Positions 1 through 6,273 of a stretch of DNA of 6,827 nt are shown in pieces (positions within the stretch are counted from its first letter, which is position 1; every line of letters begins with the position of its first letter). The notes under the pieces are model-generated. The model saw only the letters and a list, made by a program, of their open reading frames with translations. It did not search any database and was not told where the DNA came from. This DNA comes from Candidatus Fermentithermobacillaceae bacterium UBA3907 (GTDB lineage Bacteria > Bacillota > Sulfobacillia > Fermentithermobacillales > Fermentithermobacillaceae): contig DGFF01000115.1 of the NCBI GenBank assembly GCA_002391545.1, positions 1 through 6,827 on the forward strand. Direction: 5' to 3'. The translations under genes and the position numbers were made by a program.

Positions 1-605
1 ACCCTGATAGCGAACAGTATACCGTAAGCTAGGGACAACACCAAAACGATAACTGAAATCAATACAGCAGCAGATTCAAAAGGTATGGTCAGTCCTGCCA
101 GGACCAACATTAGTACGATGCTACCGTTTAGTAGTAAATTGTGATTCTTGAGGACAATAGGTTTCTGAGTCATGCGTCTGTCTAGTTTTGCAGCAGCTAT
201 CAGACTACCGCTAAACGTCAATCCCCCAACAATTAGGCCGAGTTGGCCTGCTACTTTGTTGAAAACAGGCAAACCAGCATAGGAATCCAAGATTTCAGCC
301 AATGCCACCAGCGCCGAAGCTCCTCCACCCAATCCGTTCAAAAGCGCCACCATCTGTGGCATTTGTATCATCGTCGCCCTAACCGCCATCACGTAACCTA
401 TTACACTGCCAATAGCCATAGCTATCCAAAGCAAAGGAACAGTTAGAATTTGGTTTTTCCACAGCACTAACAATATAGCAGCCAACATGCTCAACGCGCT
501 TAATCTGTTACCTCGAACCGCGGTTTTCGGCGAACTCATCCACCTAATGCCAAGGAGGACCAACCCTGCTAAAACTACCGAAATTACTACATATACCGGA
601 TCCAT
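1..605 (-). CDS. pntB: NAD(P) transhydrogenase subunit beta, N-terminal part (runs off window start)
   Basis: This is the beta subunit of the proton-translocating NAD(P)+ transhydrogenase, which uses the proton gradient to drive hydride transfer from NADH to NADP+ in the cytoplasmic membrane. The ATG at 605-603 follows GAGGTG at 616-611 with 5 bases between. The 201 visible residues are very hydrophobic, with about seven membrane segments near residues 5-23, 35-50, 54-75, 87-104, 119-139, 156-174 and 178-199. The family signature is clear at residues 82-101, starting MPQMVALLNGLGGGASALVA. The C-terminal NADP(H)-binding domain III lies outside the window. The gene starts 17 bases after the pntAB stop, so it is almost certainly co-transcribed with pntAB and pntAA. 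One point of note is Asn90, which falls where E. coli PntB has His91 in recalled alignments. Identification is confident; completeness of the gene cannot be judged here. Confidence 0.95.
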   Translation of the reverse strand, partial: MDPVYVVISVVLAGLVLLGIRWMSSPKTAVRGNRLSALSMLAAILLVLWKNQILTVPLLWIAMAIGSVIGYVMAVRATMIQMPQMVALLNGLGGGASALVALAEILDSYAGLPVFNKVAGQLGLIVGGLTFSGSLIAAAKLDRRMTQKPIVLKNHNLLLNGSIVLMLVLAGLTIPFESAAVLISVIVLVLSLAYGILFAIR

Positions 606-622
606 CTCGACACCTCGTTTAC

Positions 623-895
623 CTAATTCTTGAACATTCTTAGCATGCGGTCCGTAACAAGAAAGCCGCCTACCAGGTTGACGCAGGCGAAAATGATGGC
701 AACAAAAGCAAGGATTTTACTACCGAGATTTACTGCTAAGGCAGCAGAAACCAAGGAGCCTAGAATAGTTACTCCCGAGATGGCGTTGGTTCCCGACATC
801 AAAGGCGTATGAAGCAAAGATGGTACTTCGCTTATAACGATATATCCAAGCCAAGCTGCGACCGCAAAAACTATTAAATTGAAAAGGGCGTCCAT
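623..895 (-). CDS. pntAB: NAD(P) transhydrogenase subunit alpha part 2 (membrane subunit)
   Basis: This small subunit corresponds to the membrane (domain II) part of the E. coli PntA chain. It joins PntB to form the proton channel and anchors the soluble PntAA subunit. The 90-residue protein has three predicted helices, at about residues 4-24, 38-57 and 61-80. The family hallmark HTPLMSGTNAISGV begins at His29, just before the second helix. The start ATG (895-893) has AAGGAG ten bases upstream. It lies 22 bases after pntAA and 17 before pntB, in the order used by Rhodospirillum rubrum-type split transhydrogenases. Length and helix count are normal for the family. Ser40 stands where, from memory, the Thermus thermophilus alpha-2 subunit carries His42, a residue discussed as part of the proton path. 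No other His is present besides His29. Confidence 0.95.
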   Translation of the reverse strand: MDALFNLIVFAVAAWLGYIVISEVPSLLHTPLMSGTNAISGVTILGSLVSAALAVNLGSKILAFVAIIFACVNLVGGFLVTDRMLRMFKN

Positions 896-917
896 AATTG
901 CCCCACTCCTTGTATTT

Positions 918-2093
918 TTAGTTAAGACCCATCGCTTCTCTAGTGCCAGCGTGGATCAATTCCCCATCTTTACACACAAGCGACGATGCTATTATTTCGT
1001 CGTCTAGATCTATTACGATCTTTCCGTCTTTGATGAACACGGCGACATAGTTTAAGATGTTTCTAGAAAACATCATGGTAGAGCTCACCGGAACCATACC
1101 TGGTATATTCTTGGTGCCGTCTATGCTCACACCGTATTTTTCTATAACTTCTCCGCCTACTGTGAGCTCGCAGTTTCCGCCCTGGTCAATTGCTACGTCT
1201 ACTATTGCGGAACCTGGTTGCATCTGCTTAACCATTTCTTCGGTTATTAATATGGGAGCAGTCCTTCCTGGTACAAGGGCGGTAGAGATTACTATGTCCG
1301 ACTTAATGATGGTGTCTTTTATGGCTTCTTGTTCTTTGAGGAGCCATTCTTTGGGAAGATGTTTCGCATAGCCGCCTTCTCCGATGGCTATTTGCGCAGG
1401 CACCCCTGTATCAATCACTTTTGCGCCAAGGCTCTTGGCGTGTTCAGCCGCATCAGGCCTAATATCCACTCCGTACACTACAGCACCCAATCGTTTTGCA
1501 GTAGCTACCGCTTGGAGACCTGCAACGCCTGTGCCCAAAACCGTGACGTTAGCGGGAGGCACTGTGCCTACTGCTGAAGCTATCATCGGTACAAACTTGG
1601 GAAGACGATTTGCCGCCATAAGAACGGATTTGTAGCCTGCGACAGTGCTCATAGAAGTAAGCGCGTCCATGGACTGGGCTCTCGAAATTCTAGGAATTCC
1701 GTCCAACGTAAGGGCTATTACACCTTTTTTGGTAAGATTCATTACCATTTCGTGGTTTGCAGGTGCGGCTGGATGCAAGAATGTAACCAGCACTTGTCCG
1801 GCGTGCATCATGTCGACCTCATGTTTGCCTAGTTTGTCATTGAACAAAGGTTCTTTTACTTTTAGGATCACGTCTGCTTGCTCAAAGAGTTTCTCCACAT
1901 CCTCTATGATTTCTGCACCAGCTTCTTTATACTCCTCATCTGTGAAGTACGCTCCTTCGCCGGCGCCTTTTTCTACTAAGACTCGAGCACCTCCTTGAAC
2001 AAACTTGGAGACGGTTTCAGGAGTCGCAGCGACGCGTCTCTCTCCGCGCATGATCTCCTTTGGGACTCCGAAGGTGATACCTTCAAACTGCAT
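918..2093 (-). CDS. pntAA: NAD(P) transhydrogenase subunit alpha part 1 (NAD(H)-binding domain I)
   Basis: This is the soluble domain I subunit of transhydrogenase. It binds NAD(H) on the cytoplasmic face and exchanges hydride with NADP(H) held by PntB. The 391-residue protein begins with the alanine dehydrogenase/PNT signature (GVPKEIMRGERRVAATPE, residues 9-26). It continues with the RQD loop (R135, Q140 and D143 in RISRAQSMD), whose spacing equals that of R127/Q132/D135 recalled for R. rubrum. A Rossmann GTGVAG motif follows at residues 187-192, with Asp210 placed to bind the adenosine ribose. The ATG at 2093 is preferred because AAGGAGG at 2108-2102 lies eight bases upstream of it. An ATG at 2099 is only two bases from that site, and an ATG at 2138 would add 15 residues without homology. 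It heads the recognisable pnt genes and may be preceded by a small membrane-protein cistron. All expected residues are intact. Confidence 0.96.
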   Translation of the reverse strand: MQFEGITFGVPKEIMRGERRVAATPETVSKFVQGGARVLVEKGAGEGAYFTDEEYKEAGAEIIEDVEKLFEQADVILKVKEPLFNDKLGKHEVDMMHAGQVLVTFLHPAAPANHEMVMNLTKKGVIALTLDGIPRISRAQSMDALTSMSTVAGYKSVLMAANRLPKFVPMIASAVGTVPPANVTVLGTGVAGLQAVATAKRLGAVVYGVDIRPDAAEHAKSLGAKVIDTGVPAQIAIGEGGYAKHLPKEWLLKEQEAIKDTIIKSDIVISTALVPGRTAPILITEEMVKQMQPGSAIVDVAIDQGGNCELTVGGEVIEKYGVSIDGTKNIPGMVPVSSTMMFSRNILNYVAVFIKDGKIVIDLDDEIIASSLVCKDGELIHAGTREAMGLN

Positions 2094-2101
2094 AACCATA
2101 A

Positions 2102-2108
2102 CCTCCTT
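2102..2108 (-). promoter_or_regulatory. Ribosome binding site of pntAA
   Basis: Read on the minus strand this is AAGGAGG, a near-perfect Shine-Dalgarno sequence. Its eight-base spacing selects the ATG at 2093-2091 and argues against the ATGs at 2099 and 2138. It begins four bases after the stop of the small upstream frame, which would suit translation by ribosomes passing from that frame. Confidence 0.8.
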
Positions 2109-2112
2109 GTAT

Positions 2113-2205
2113 TTATAAAAACTTAGTTTTGGGACCATTTTTCACACGGTGACGTTTCATTAGTAGTGACACAAGTAGTGCCATACTGAGAAAGAATAAC
2201 ATCAC
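2113..2205 (-). CDS. Candidate small single-helix membrane protein ahead of pntAA
   Basis: I do not recognise this gene. The frame has starts at GTG 2205 (30 residues) or ATG 2202 (29 residues) and ends at TAA 2115-2113. From the ATG, residues 1-15 (MLFFLSMALLVSLLM) are continuously hydrophobic. They are followed by KRHRVK and a basic tail rich in Lys, so the product looks like a single-pass protein with a cytoplasmic C-terminus. AAGGGAG at 2223-2217 lies 11 bases from the GTG and 14 from the ATG, which is somewhat long. A CTG at 2214 would be too close. The stop is 19 bases before pntAA, matching the 22- and 17-base gaps inside the pnt operon. A competing frame from ATG 2209 (28 codons, stop ending at 2123) has better spacing to the same site but no hydrophobic pattern. 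Chance occurrence is possible because the frame is so short. If real, it could be an accessory peptide of the transhydrogenase or a leader that couples translation. Confidence 0.4.
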   Translation of the reverse strand: MMLFFLSMALLVSLLMKRHRVKNGPKTKFL

Positions 2206-2227
2206 CCATATCAGGTCTCCCTTCTAT

Positions 2228-2256
2228 ATAATACAGTAAGAATCCTCTTTTTCGAA
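2228..2256 (-). promoter_or_regulatory. Possible promoter of the pnt operon
   Basis: On the minus strand TATTAT (2233-2228) is preceded, 17 bases upstream, by TTCGAA (2256-2251). The -10 is a fair match and the -35 poor (three of six). Transcription would start near 2221, giving a leader of about 128 bases before pntAA and a very short one before the small frame. No better pair was found by eye between 2240 and 2400, so this is tentative. Confidence 0.25.
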
Positions 2257-2280
2257 TACCATCAACTTTCTTGAAGAATT

Positions 2281-2300
2281 AACCAAGTTTTGAGTTGGTT
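2281..2300. repeat. Inverted repeat AACCAA/TTGGTT
   Basis: The arms AACCAA (2281-2286) and TTGGTT (2295-2300) are perfect reverse complements around an eight-base centre. The element could be an operator dyad or a short RNA stem. It lies 10 bases before a second, stronger inverted repeat. There is no T-run after it, so it does not look like a terminator. Confidence 0.55.
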
Positions 2301-2310
2301 GCCCTAGGCG

Positions 2311-2331
2311 AATCTGCATTTCTTGCAGATT
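2311..2331. repeat. Perfect 8-bp inverted repeat AATCTGCA/TGCAGATT
   Basis: The arms are AATCTGCA (2311-2318) and TGCAGATT (2324-2331), separated by TTTCT. An additional direct copy of ATCTGCA occurs at 2345-2351, 33 bases after the first arm. A perfect dyad plus an extra half-site is typical of a regulator binding region. As RNA it would form an eight-pair hairpin with a five-base loop. I cannot name the regulator. Confidence 0.7.
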
Positions 2332-2356
2332 ATTGAGAAGAGTCATCTGCAAAGGT

Positions 2357-2375
2357 TATCATTGATGTATCATTG
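2357..2375 (+). repeat. Direct repeat pair TATCATTG, 11-bp period
   Basis: TATCATTG occurs at 2357-2364 and again at 2368-2375, a period of 11 bases or about one helical turn. The first copy continues into ATCATTGAT (2358-2366), which is symmetric about its central T. The pair sits about 30 bases upstream of the murJ -10 box, where an activator could contact RNA polymerase. Confidence 0.5.
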
Positions 2376-2402
2376 GTCAGAGGGAAGTTTTGCTGCACCG
2401 TT

Positions 2403-2408
2403 TATAAT
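2403..2408 (+). promoter_or_regulatory. Probable -10 box for murJ
   Basis: TATAAT at 2403-2408 matches the sigma-70 type consensus exactly, giving an expected start near 2415 and a leader of about 50 bases. No good -35 is present at 16-18 bases upstream; the region at 2380-2385 is GAGGGA. The best TTG-like hexamer (TTGGTC, 2373-2378) is 24 bases away. The promoter may therefore need an activator. Confidence 0.5.
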
Positions 2409-2411
2409 GTG

Positions 2412-2435
2412 TAGATTAGATCGTATAGATTAGAT
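2412..2435 (+). repeat. Direct repeat pair TAGATTAGAT overlapping the likely murJ transcription start
   Basis: The ten-base sequence TAGATTAGAT occurs at 2412-2421 and 2426-2435, a period of 14 bases. If the TATAAT at 2403-2408 is used, the first copy covers the transcription start and the second lies in the early leader. That position would suit a repressor site. Chance duplication of an AT-rich word cannot be excluded. Confidence 0.55.
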
Positions 2436-2463
2436 ACAGTACTCAGTCGAAAGGGATGGAGTT

Positions 2464-4023
2464 GTGTCGAAAAGAAACATAGCTCGGGCTACTACCATCG
2501 TAACCCTTTTGGGAATCGTCGCCAAAATTATGGGTTTCGTACGCGAGCAATTAATTGCGTGGTTTTTTGGGGCTACGGGCCCAACTGATGCATATATGGT
2601 TGCGTTGGCTATACCCACTGTGCTTTCAGGTCTGATTTCAGATCCCATATGCACATCGTTTCTACCCGTGTTTACCACCTATCTAAATCAAAAAGATCGA
2701 AAAGACACATCCAAACTCGCGTCTTCTGTTATTACTCTTTCAGTTGGCGCGTTTTTGCTTATAGGCATTATGGCAATACCATTTGCCCCTAACCTGGTCA
2801 GCCTGTTTGCGCCAGGATTTTCAGGTGAGATATTTGACATTTCGGTTACCCTAACCAGAATATTTTTTCCTGCGTTTGCCTTGCCTCTTTTGGCTGCGCT
2901 ATTTAAAGCCATTTTGAACTCTCACAAGGAGTTTACCATTCCAGGCTTGGGTCCATTCGTACAAAACGTTGCCATTGTGGTGCTAGTCGCTTTACTAGCT
3001 CCTAATTTTGGAGTGCTTGCGCTAGGTATTGCGACCATGGCAGGATACTTAGCCCACGTTCTAATTCAAGTACCTGCGGTCAGAAGAACGGGTCTAGATC
3101 TAAAACCGAGAATCGCTTTTGATGAAGGAACAAAAACCGTGCTAAAACTGGCGATTCCCATGGTTCTCGGTGGATTGGCCGGTCAAACATGCGCGATGAT
3201 TGAGAAAAACTTAGCCTCGAGACTTCCTTCTGGGTCTATTTCCGCATTGGGCTTTGCCAATCGGTTGAGATCGTTACCTACAGACTTGTTCATTGTGGCT
3301 GTCGCTACAGTAATCTATCCTTCCCTTTCGGAGATGTGGGCACGTCGGGATAAATCTGGCATGGGCGATATATGGTTAACAGGGGTGGAGTACGCCATAT
3401 TCTTGTGCGTACCGTCAACCGTTGGATTTATCATACTGGCTCAGCCTTTAGTGCGCCTTGTGTTTGAAAGAGGAGCTTTTACGCCTGAAGCAACTATACT
3501 CACTGCCAGCGCTCTTAGCGTCTATTCCATCGGCATAGTGGCTAACGCTATTTCAAGATTGGTAAAAACAGGATTCTACTCAACGCAGGATACCTGGAAA
3601 CCAGTGATTCTCACCACAGTCACTTCGGTCCTAAATATTGGATTGGCGGTTATTTTGGTAGAACCTCTTGGCCACCTTGGTTTAGCCTTGGCCAACGTTC
3701 TTTCTTTTTGGGTAAGCGCAATAGTGGGCGTTTGGATGTACAGAAAGTACATATATGAATTCCCTCTACGTAAACTTCTGGGATCTGCTCTTAAGATCCT
3801 GGCAAGTTCTTTATTAATGGCAGTATTTACCTGGACTGCCGCACATTACTCAGGGTTTCTTGCAGGTACAGGTTCATTTAAAAGCGATTTACTCCTAGGT
3901 TTGCTGGTAATAGGCGGTTCGGTAATTGTCTATCTAGCATCTGCTTTGCTTTTAAAGTGCGAAGAGATTGTACTCATAAAGAGTCTTCTTAAGGAAAGAA
4001 TTAAAAAGGGGGAGGATATTTAA
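2464..4023 (+). CDS. murJ: MurJ/MviN family lipid II flippase
   Basis: MurJ moves the peptidoglycan precursor lipid II across the cytoplasmic membrane and belongs to the MOP exporter superfamily. The 519-residue protein is hydrophobic throughout and fits the usual 13-14 helix layout. Family landmarks are KIMGFVRE (21-28), TDAY (41-44), the segment LNSHKEFTIPGLGP (151-164), SGSISALGFANRLRSLP (256-272), RLVFERGAFTPE (331-342) and FYSTQDTWKP (371-380). Arg27, Asp42 and Arg267 match positions recalled as E. coli Arg24, Asp39 and Arg270. The paired arginines of E. coli (Arg52/Arg53) are Ser55-Gly56 here, as seems common in Firmicutes-type members. The start is GTG, with AAGGGA at 2451-2456 seven bases upstream; an ATG at 2456 is out of frame and soon stops. 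It heads the rightward unit and is followed after 71 bases by a peptidase gene. A more general polysaccharide or lipid flippase role in the same family is the main alternative. Confidence 0.93.
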   Translation: MSKRNIARATTIVTLLGIVAKIMGFVREQLIAWFFGATGPTDAYMVALAIPTVLSGLISDPICTSFLPVFTTYLNQKDRKDTSKLASSVITLSVGAFLLIGIMAIPFAPNLVSLFAPGFSGEIFDISVTLTRIFFPAFALPLLAALFKAILNSHKEFTIPGLGPFVQNVAIVVLVALLAPNFGVLALGIATMAGYLAHVLIQVPAVRRTGLDLKPRIAFDEGTKTVLKLAIPMVLGGLAGQTCAMIEKNLASRLPSGSISALGFANRLRSLPTDLFIVAVATVIYPSLSEMWARRDKSGMGDIWLTGVEYAIFLCVPSTVGFIILAQPLVRLVFERGAFTPEATILTASALSVYSIGIVANAISRLVKTGFYSTQDTWKPVILTTVTSVLNIGLAVILVEPLGHLGLALANVLSFWVSAIVGVWMYRKYIYEFPLRKLLGSALKILASSLLMAVFTWTAAHYSGFLAGTGSFKSDLLLGLLVIGGSVIVYLASALLLKCEEIVLIKSLLKERIKKGEDI

Positions 4024-4078
4024 CATCTAAAGGTCGAAATTATTCTATGGAAAACCAAATATGTGATTTTCATTTGAG

Positions 4079-4085
4079 AAAGGAG
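4079..4085 (+). promoter_or_regulatory. Ribosome binding site deciding the peptidase start
   Basis: AAAGGAG lies nine bases before the ATG at 4095-4097. The earlier in-frame ATG at 4047 has no comparable site, only AAAGG about 15 bases away, and would add 16 residues upstream of the normal family N-terminus. The ATG at 4095 is therefore preferred. Confidence 0.7.
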
Positions 4086-4094
4086 AAGGATCCT

Positions 4095-6230
4095 ATGAGG
4101 CCTATCACTTCAGACGATTTGTATGCCATCAAATGGGTTCGGGATCCCCAAATATCTCCCGACGGGATGAAGGTACTTTTCGAAGTTAAAGAAGTCATTC
4201 CCGAAGGCGAACTTAAAGGGTATAAGAGTTCTATATGGATCTTGGAGGACGGGAGAATTCGTCAATTTACCTCAGGCAAGAAAAACGACACAAGTGCAAG
4301 ATGGTCTCCATGCGGTAAAAAGATCAGTTTCATTTCAGATCGTGAGGACAAAAATCAAATATATGTTTTATCCCTAGATGGTGGCGAAGCTCAAAAACTT
4401 ACGTCTATGAAAAATGGCGTAGGTGAATACGCTTGGTCTCCAGACGGCCGAAAAATCGCTTTTTCTGCTTTGGTAGACAATGAGATGGAAACAGAGAAAA
4501 ATCATGACGAAGAAAAGATAGAGGAAAAGACAAAGGAAGGGGAACCAGACGGGGAACCTACTACAGATGTTAGGGTTATAAACAAGATTAGATATAAATC
4601 AAACGGGCGCGGCTTTTTACCCGAAGGCAACTACCAGATTTTCGTCATAGATATACTTTCCAAAGAGGTTACCCAGATCACGCAGGGGCCATATGATTGC
4701 AAAGAGCCTGCGTGGTCTCAGGACGGTACTTCAATAGTTTTTACGTCTGCAAGGTTTGAAGATCACGAACTTTCATCAGTGAGAGACCTTTGGGTGGTGC
4801 CATCAACTGGAGGAGAAATGCGCAAACTAACGTCCAGCGATGCGGTGCTATACTCTCCTTCTTGGTCTCCAGATGGCAAGTATATTGCGTGCTACGGTCA
4901 TGACAACGAATACCACGGAGCTACTGTCCCATGCGTCTGCGTAGTTCCGTCTCAGGGCGGGCCCGTAAGATTTTTAACAGAACCGTCTGGGCTCAGCGTT
5001 GGAGATTCTGCTTCGACAGACATGGCTTGTTCATCAGGTTCAAAGCCTGTATGGTCATCTTCTGGGGAAAAGATTTTCTTTAGCGCCCTGCAGCACGGTA
5101 GATCTGCTCTTTACAGCGTTGCCTTGGAAACAGGGGAGATTCAACAGTTGACGCAAGGAGACTGTTCTGTTTGCGGTTGGAGCAAGGCCCATGACGTAGA
5201 TATTTTTGCTTTGAACGTAACTTCTCCAGAAGTTATAGGCGATGTATGGCGTTTTGACCTTACAGGCCATGGCGTTTTAGATGAAACCGAAAGTATAATC
5301 AGCAGTCCATCTCAAAGGGGATATCTTAAACGGCTAACTAATTTCAACAAAGATTTGTTGGAGTCTGTATATCTGGCGCGTCAAGAAGAAATTGAGGTTA
5401 TTGGACAAGATGGTCAGAAACTGCAAGCGTGGATAATGAAACCTTTAGGGATGCAACCTGGAAAGAAATACCCCATAGTTCTAGAGATCCACGGGGGACC
5501 CCACGTGTCGTATGGGTACACCTTTTTCCACGAGTTTCAAGTATTGGCGGCAAGAGGTTACGGTGTTATCTTTGGAAACCCCAGGGGGAGCACTGGTTAC
5601 GGCCAGGAATTCGTAGCTGCTACCCATCACGATTGGGGCGGTAAAGACTACGAAGATGTTATGGCCTTTGCCGATTACGCAGCCAATCTTCCTTGGGTAG
5701 ATGTAGAGCGCATGGGGGTTACAGGAGGCAGCTATGGAGGATATATGACTAATTGGATAGTAGGGCACACAAATAGGTTCAAAGCTGCTGTTTCCCAAAG
5801 GAGCACATGCAACCGGTTTAGCCAATTTGGAACGAGCGATGCTGCGTATATGAATAGCGAGTTTGAGTTTGATGGAAACCCCTGGGACAACCCTATGGCT
5901 TATTTGGATAGATCGCCAATTATGTACGTCAGGAACGTAGAGACGCCACTTATGCTAATCCACAGCGAAGAAGATTTGAGGTGTCCTATTGGCCAGGCTG
6001 AGGAGTTTTTCGTAGCTCTTAAGAAACTCAAAAAGACTGTGGTGATGGTGAGATTCCCTGGTGAGAACCACGAACTTTCTCGGTCTGGAAAACCCAAACA
6101 CAGGGTTGAGAGATTAGAGTACATTTTAAGTTGGTTTGACAGGTACATGGCTCCTAATCGTCATGATTATTCTGTACCTTTGGCAGAACCGGCCAAGGTT
6201 GTAATAAAATTGCCACAAGGATCCAGTTAG
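4095..6230 (+). CDS. S9 family serine peptidase (acylaminoacyl-peptidase/oligopeptidase type)
   Basis: This is a cytoplasmic prolyl-oligopeptidase-family serine peptidase, probably of the S9C group, that would cleave short peptides or acylated N-terminal residues. The 711-residue protein has an N-terminal beta-propeller (about 1-410) with PD40-type repeats at Trp70, Trp114, Trp207, Trp257 and Trp320, each starting WS. An alpha/beta hydrolase domain follows (about 430-690). It contains HGGPH (466-470), NPRGSTGYG (495-503), the nucleophile motif GGSYGG with Ser546, Asp627 in HSEEDLRCP and His659 in PGENHE, so the triad is complete. No signal peptide is visible. A highly charged Glu/Lys insert spans residues 128-158. 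Ten cysteines occur, including CSVC at 357-360. The gene lies 71 bases after murJ and 43 before a nuclease-like gene. The exact substrate cannot be read from sequence; a dipeptidyl-peptidase specificity is the alternative. Confidence 0.93.
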   Translation: MRPITSDDLYAIKWVRDPQISPDGMKVLFEVKEVIPEGELKGYKSSIWILEDGRIRQFTSGKKNDTSARWSPCGKKISFISDREDKNQIYVLSLDGGEAQKLTSMKNGVGEYAWSPDGRKIAFSALVDNEMETEKNHDEEKIEEKTKEGEPDGEPTTDVRVINKIRYKSNGRGFLPEGNYQIFVIDILSKEVTQITQGPYDCKEPAWSQDGTSIVFTSARFEDHELSSVRDLWVVPSTGGEMRKLTSSDAVLYSPSWSPDGKYIACYGHDNEYHGATVPCVCVVPSQGGPVRFLTEPSGLSVGDSASTDMACSSGSKPVWSSSGEKIFFSALQHGRSALYSVALETGEIQQLTQGDCSVCGWSKAHDVDIFALNVTSPEVIGDVWRFDLTGHGVLDETESIISSPSQRGYLKRLTNFNKDLLESVYLARQEEIEVIGQDGQKLQAWIMKPLGMQPGKKYPIVLEIHGGPHVSYGYTFFHEFQVLAARGYGVIFGNPRGSTGYGQEFVAATHHDWGGKDYEDVMAFADYAANLPWVDVERMGVTGGSYGGYMTNWIVGHTNRFKAAVSQRSTCNRFSQFGTSDAAYMNSEFEFDGNPWDNPMAYLDRSPIMYVRNVETPLMLIHSEEDLRCPIGQAEEFFVALKKLKKTVVMVRFPGENHELSRSGKPKHRVERLEYILSWFDRYMAPNRHDYSVPLAEPAKVVIKLPQGSS

Positions 6231-6258
6231 CCAATTAAAGGGTTTGGATGAAAAAAGT

Positions 6259-6264
6259 AAGGGA
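6259..6264 (+). promoter_or_regulatory. Ribosome binding site for the DUF559-like gene
   Basis: AAGGGA lies nine bases before the GTG at 6274-6276 and supports that start. An in-frame TTG at 6244 has no suitably spaced site, and no ATG precedes the GTG in this frame back to the stop of the peptidase gene. Confidence 0.55.
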
Positions 6265-6273
6265 AGAAAAGAT

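Larger units (their letters stand above)
2206..2463. other. Divergent intergenic control region between pnt and murJ
   Basis: This stretch separates the leftward pnt unit from the rightward murJ unit and contains no convincing long gene. It holds a consensus TATAAT ahead of murJ (2403-2408) and another TATAAT on the plus strand at 2227-2232 that overlaps the minus-strand TATTAT. It also holds two inverted repeats (2281-2300 and 2311-2331) and two direct repeat pairs (2357-2375 and 2412-2435). Since both flanking units point away from it, a terminator is not expected. The symmetric elements are more likely binding sites or leader RNA structure. Confidence 0.6.

Noticed and set aside
1057..1998. 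Several open frames on the plus strand opposite pntAA
   Set aside because: They are shadows of the well-supported pntAA gene, with no ribosome binding sites or family similarity.
2123..2209. A 28-codon minus-strand frame from ATG 2209, starting MGDVILSQYG, overlapping the hydrophobic small frame
   Set aside because: It has the better SD spacing (seven bases), but its composition shows no helix, signal or family pattern, and it overlaps a frame that does look like a protein. It could still be a leader peptide.
2365..2433. A 22-residue plus-strand frame starting MYHWSEG ahead of murJ, with AAAGG nine bases upstream
   Set aside because: It spans the likely murJ -10 box and would not be transcribed from it. 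It shows no run of regulatory codons or hydrophobic pattern.
3781..3799. GGATCT/AGATCC inverted repeat inside murJ
   Set aside because: It is a six-base stem within an intact coding region, with no T-run; it is most likely chance.
4047..4094. N-terminal extension of the peptidase from the ATG at 4047
   Set aside because: It has no good ribosome binding site, and the added residues include the AAAGGAG that serves the ATG at 4095. The family N-terminus begins near the latter.
4087..4094. Eight-base palindrome AGGATCCT just before the peptidase ATG
   Set aside because: It is a single short palindrome formed by the purine-rich leader, with no second copy or spacing pattern to suggest an operator.
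6231..6250. CCAA/TTGG pairing followed by an A-rich run after the peptidase stop
   Set aside because: It is only a four-base stem with no T-run on the plus strand, so it does not support a terminator.
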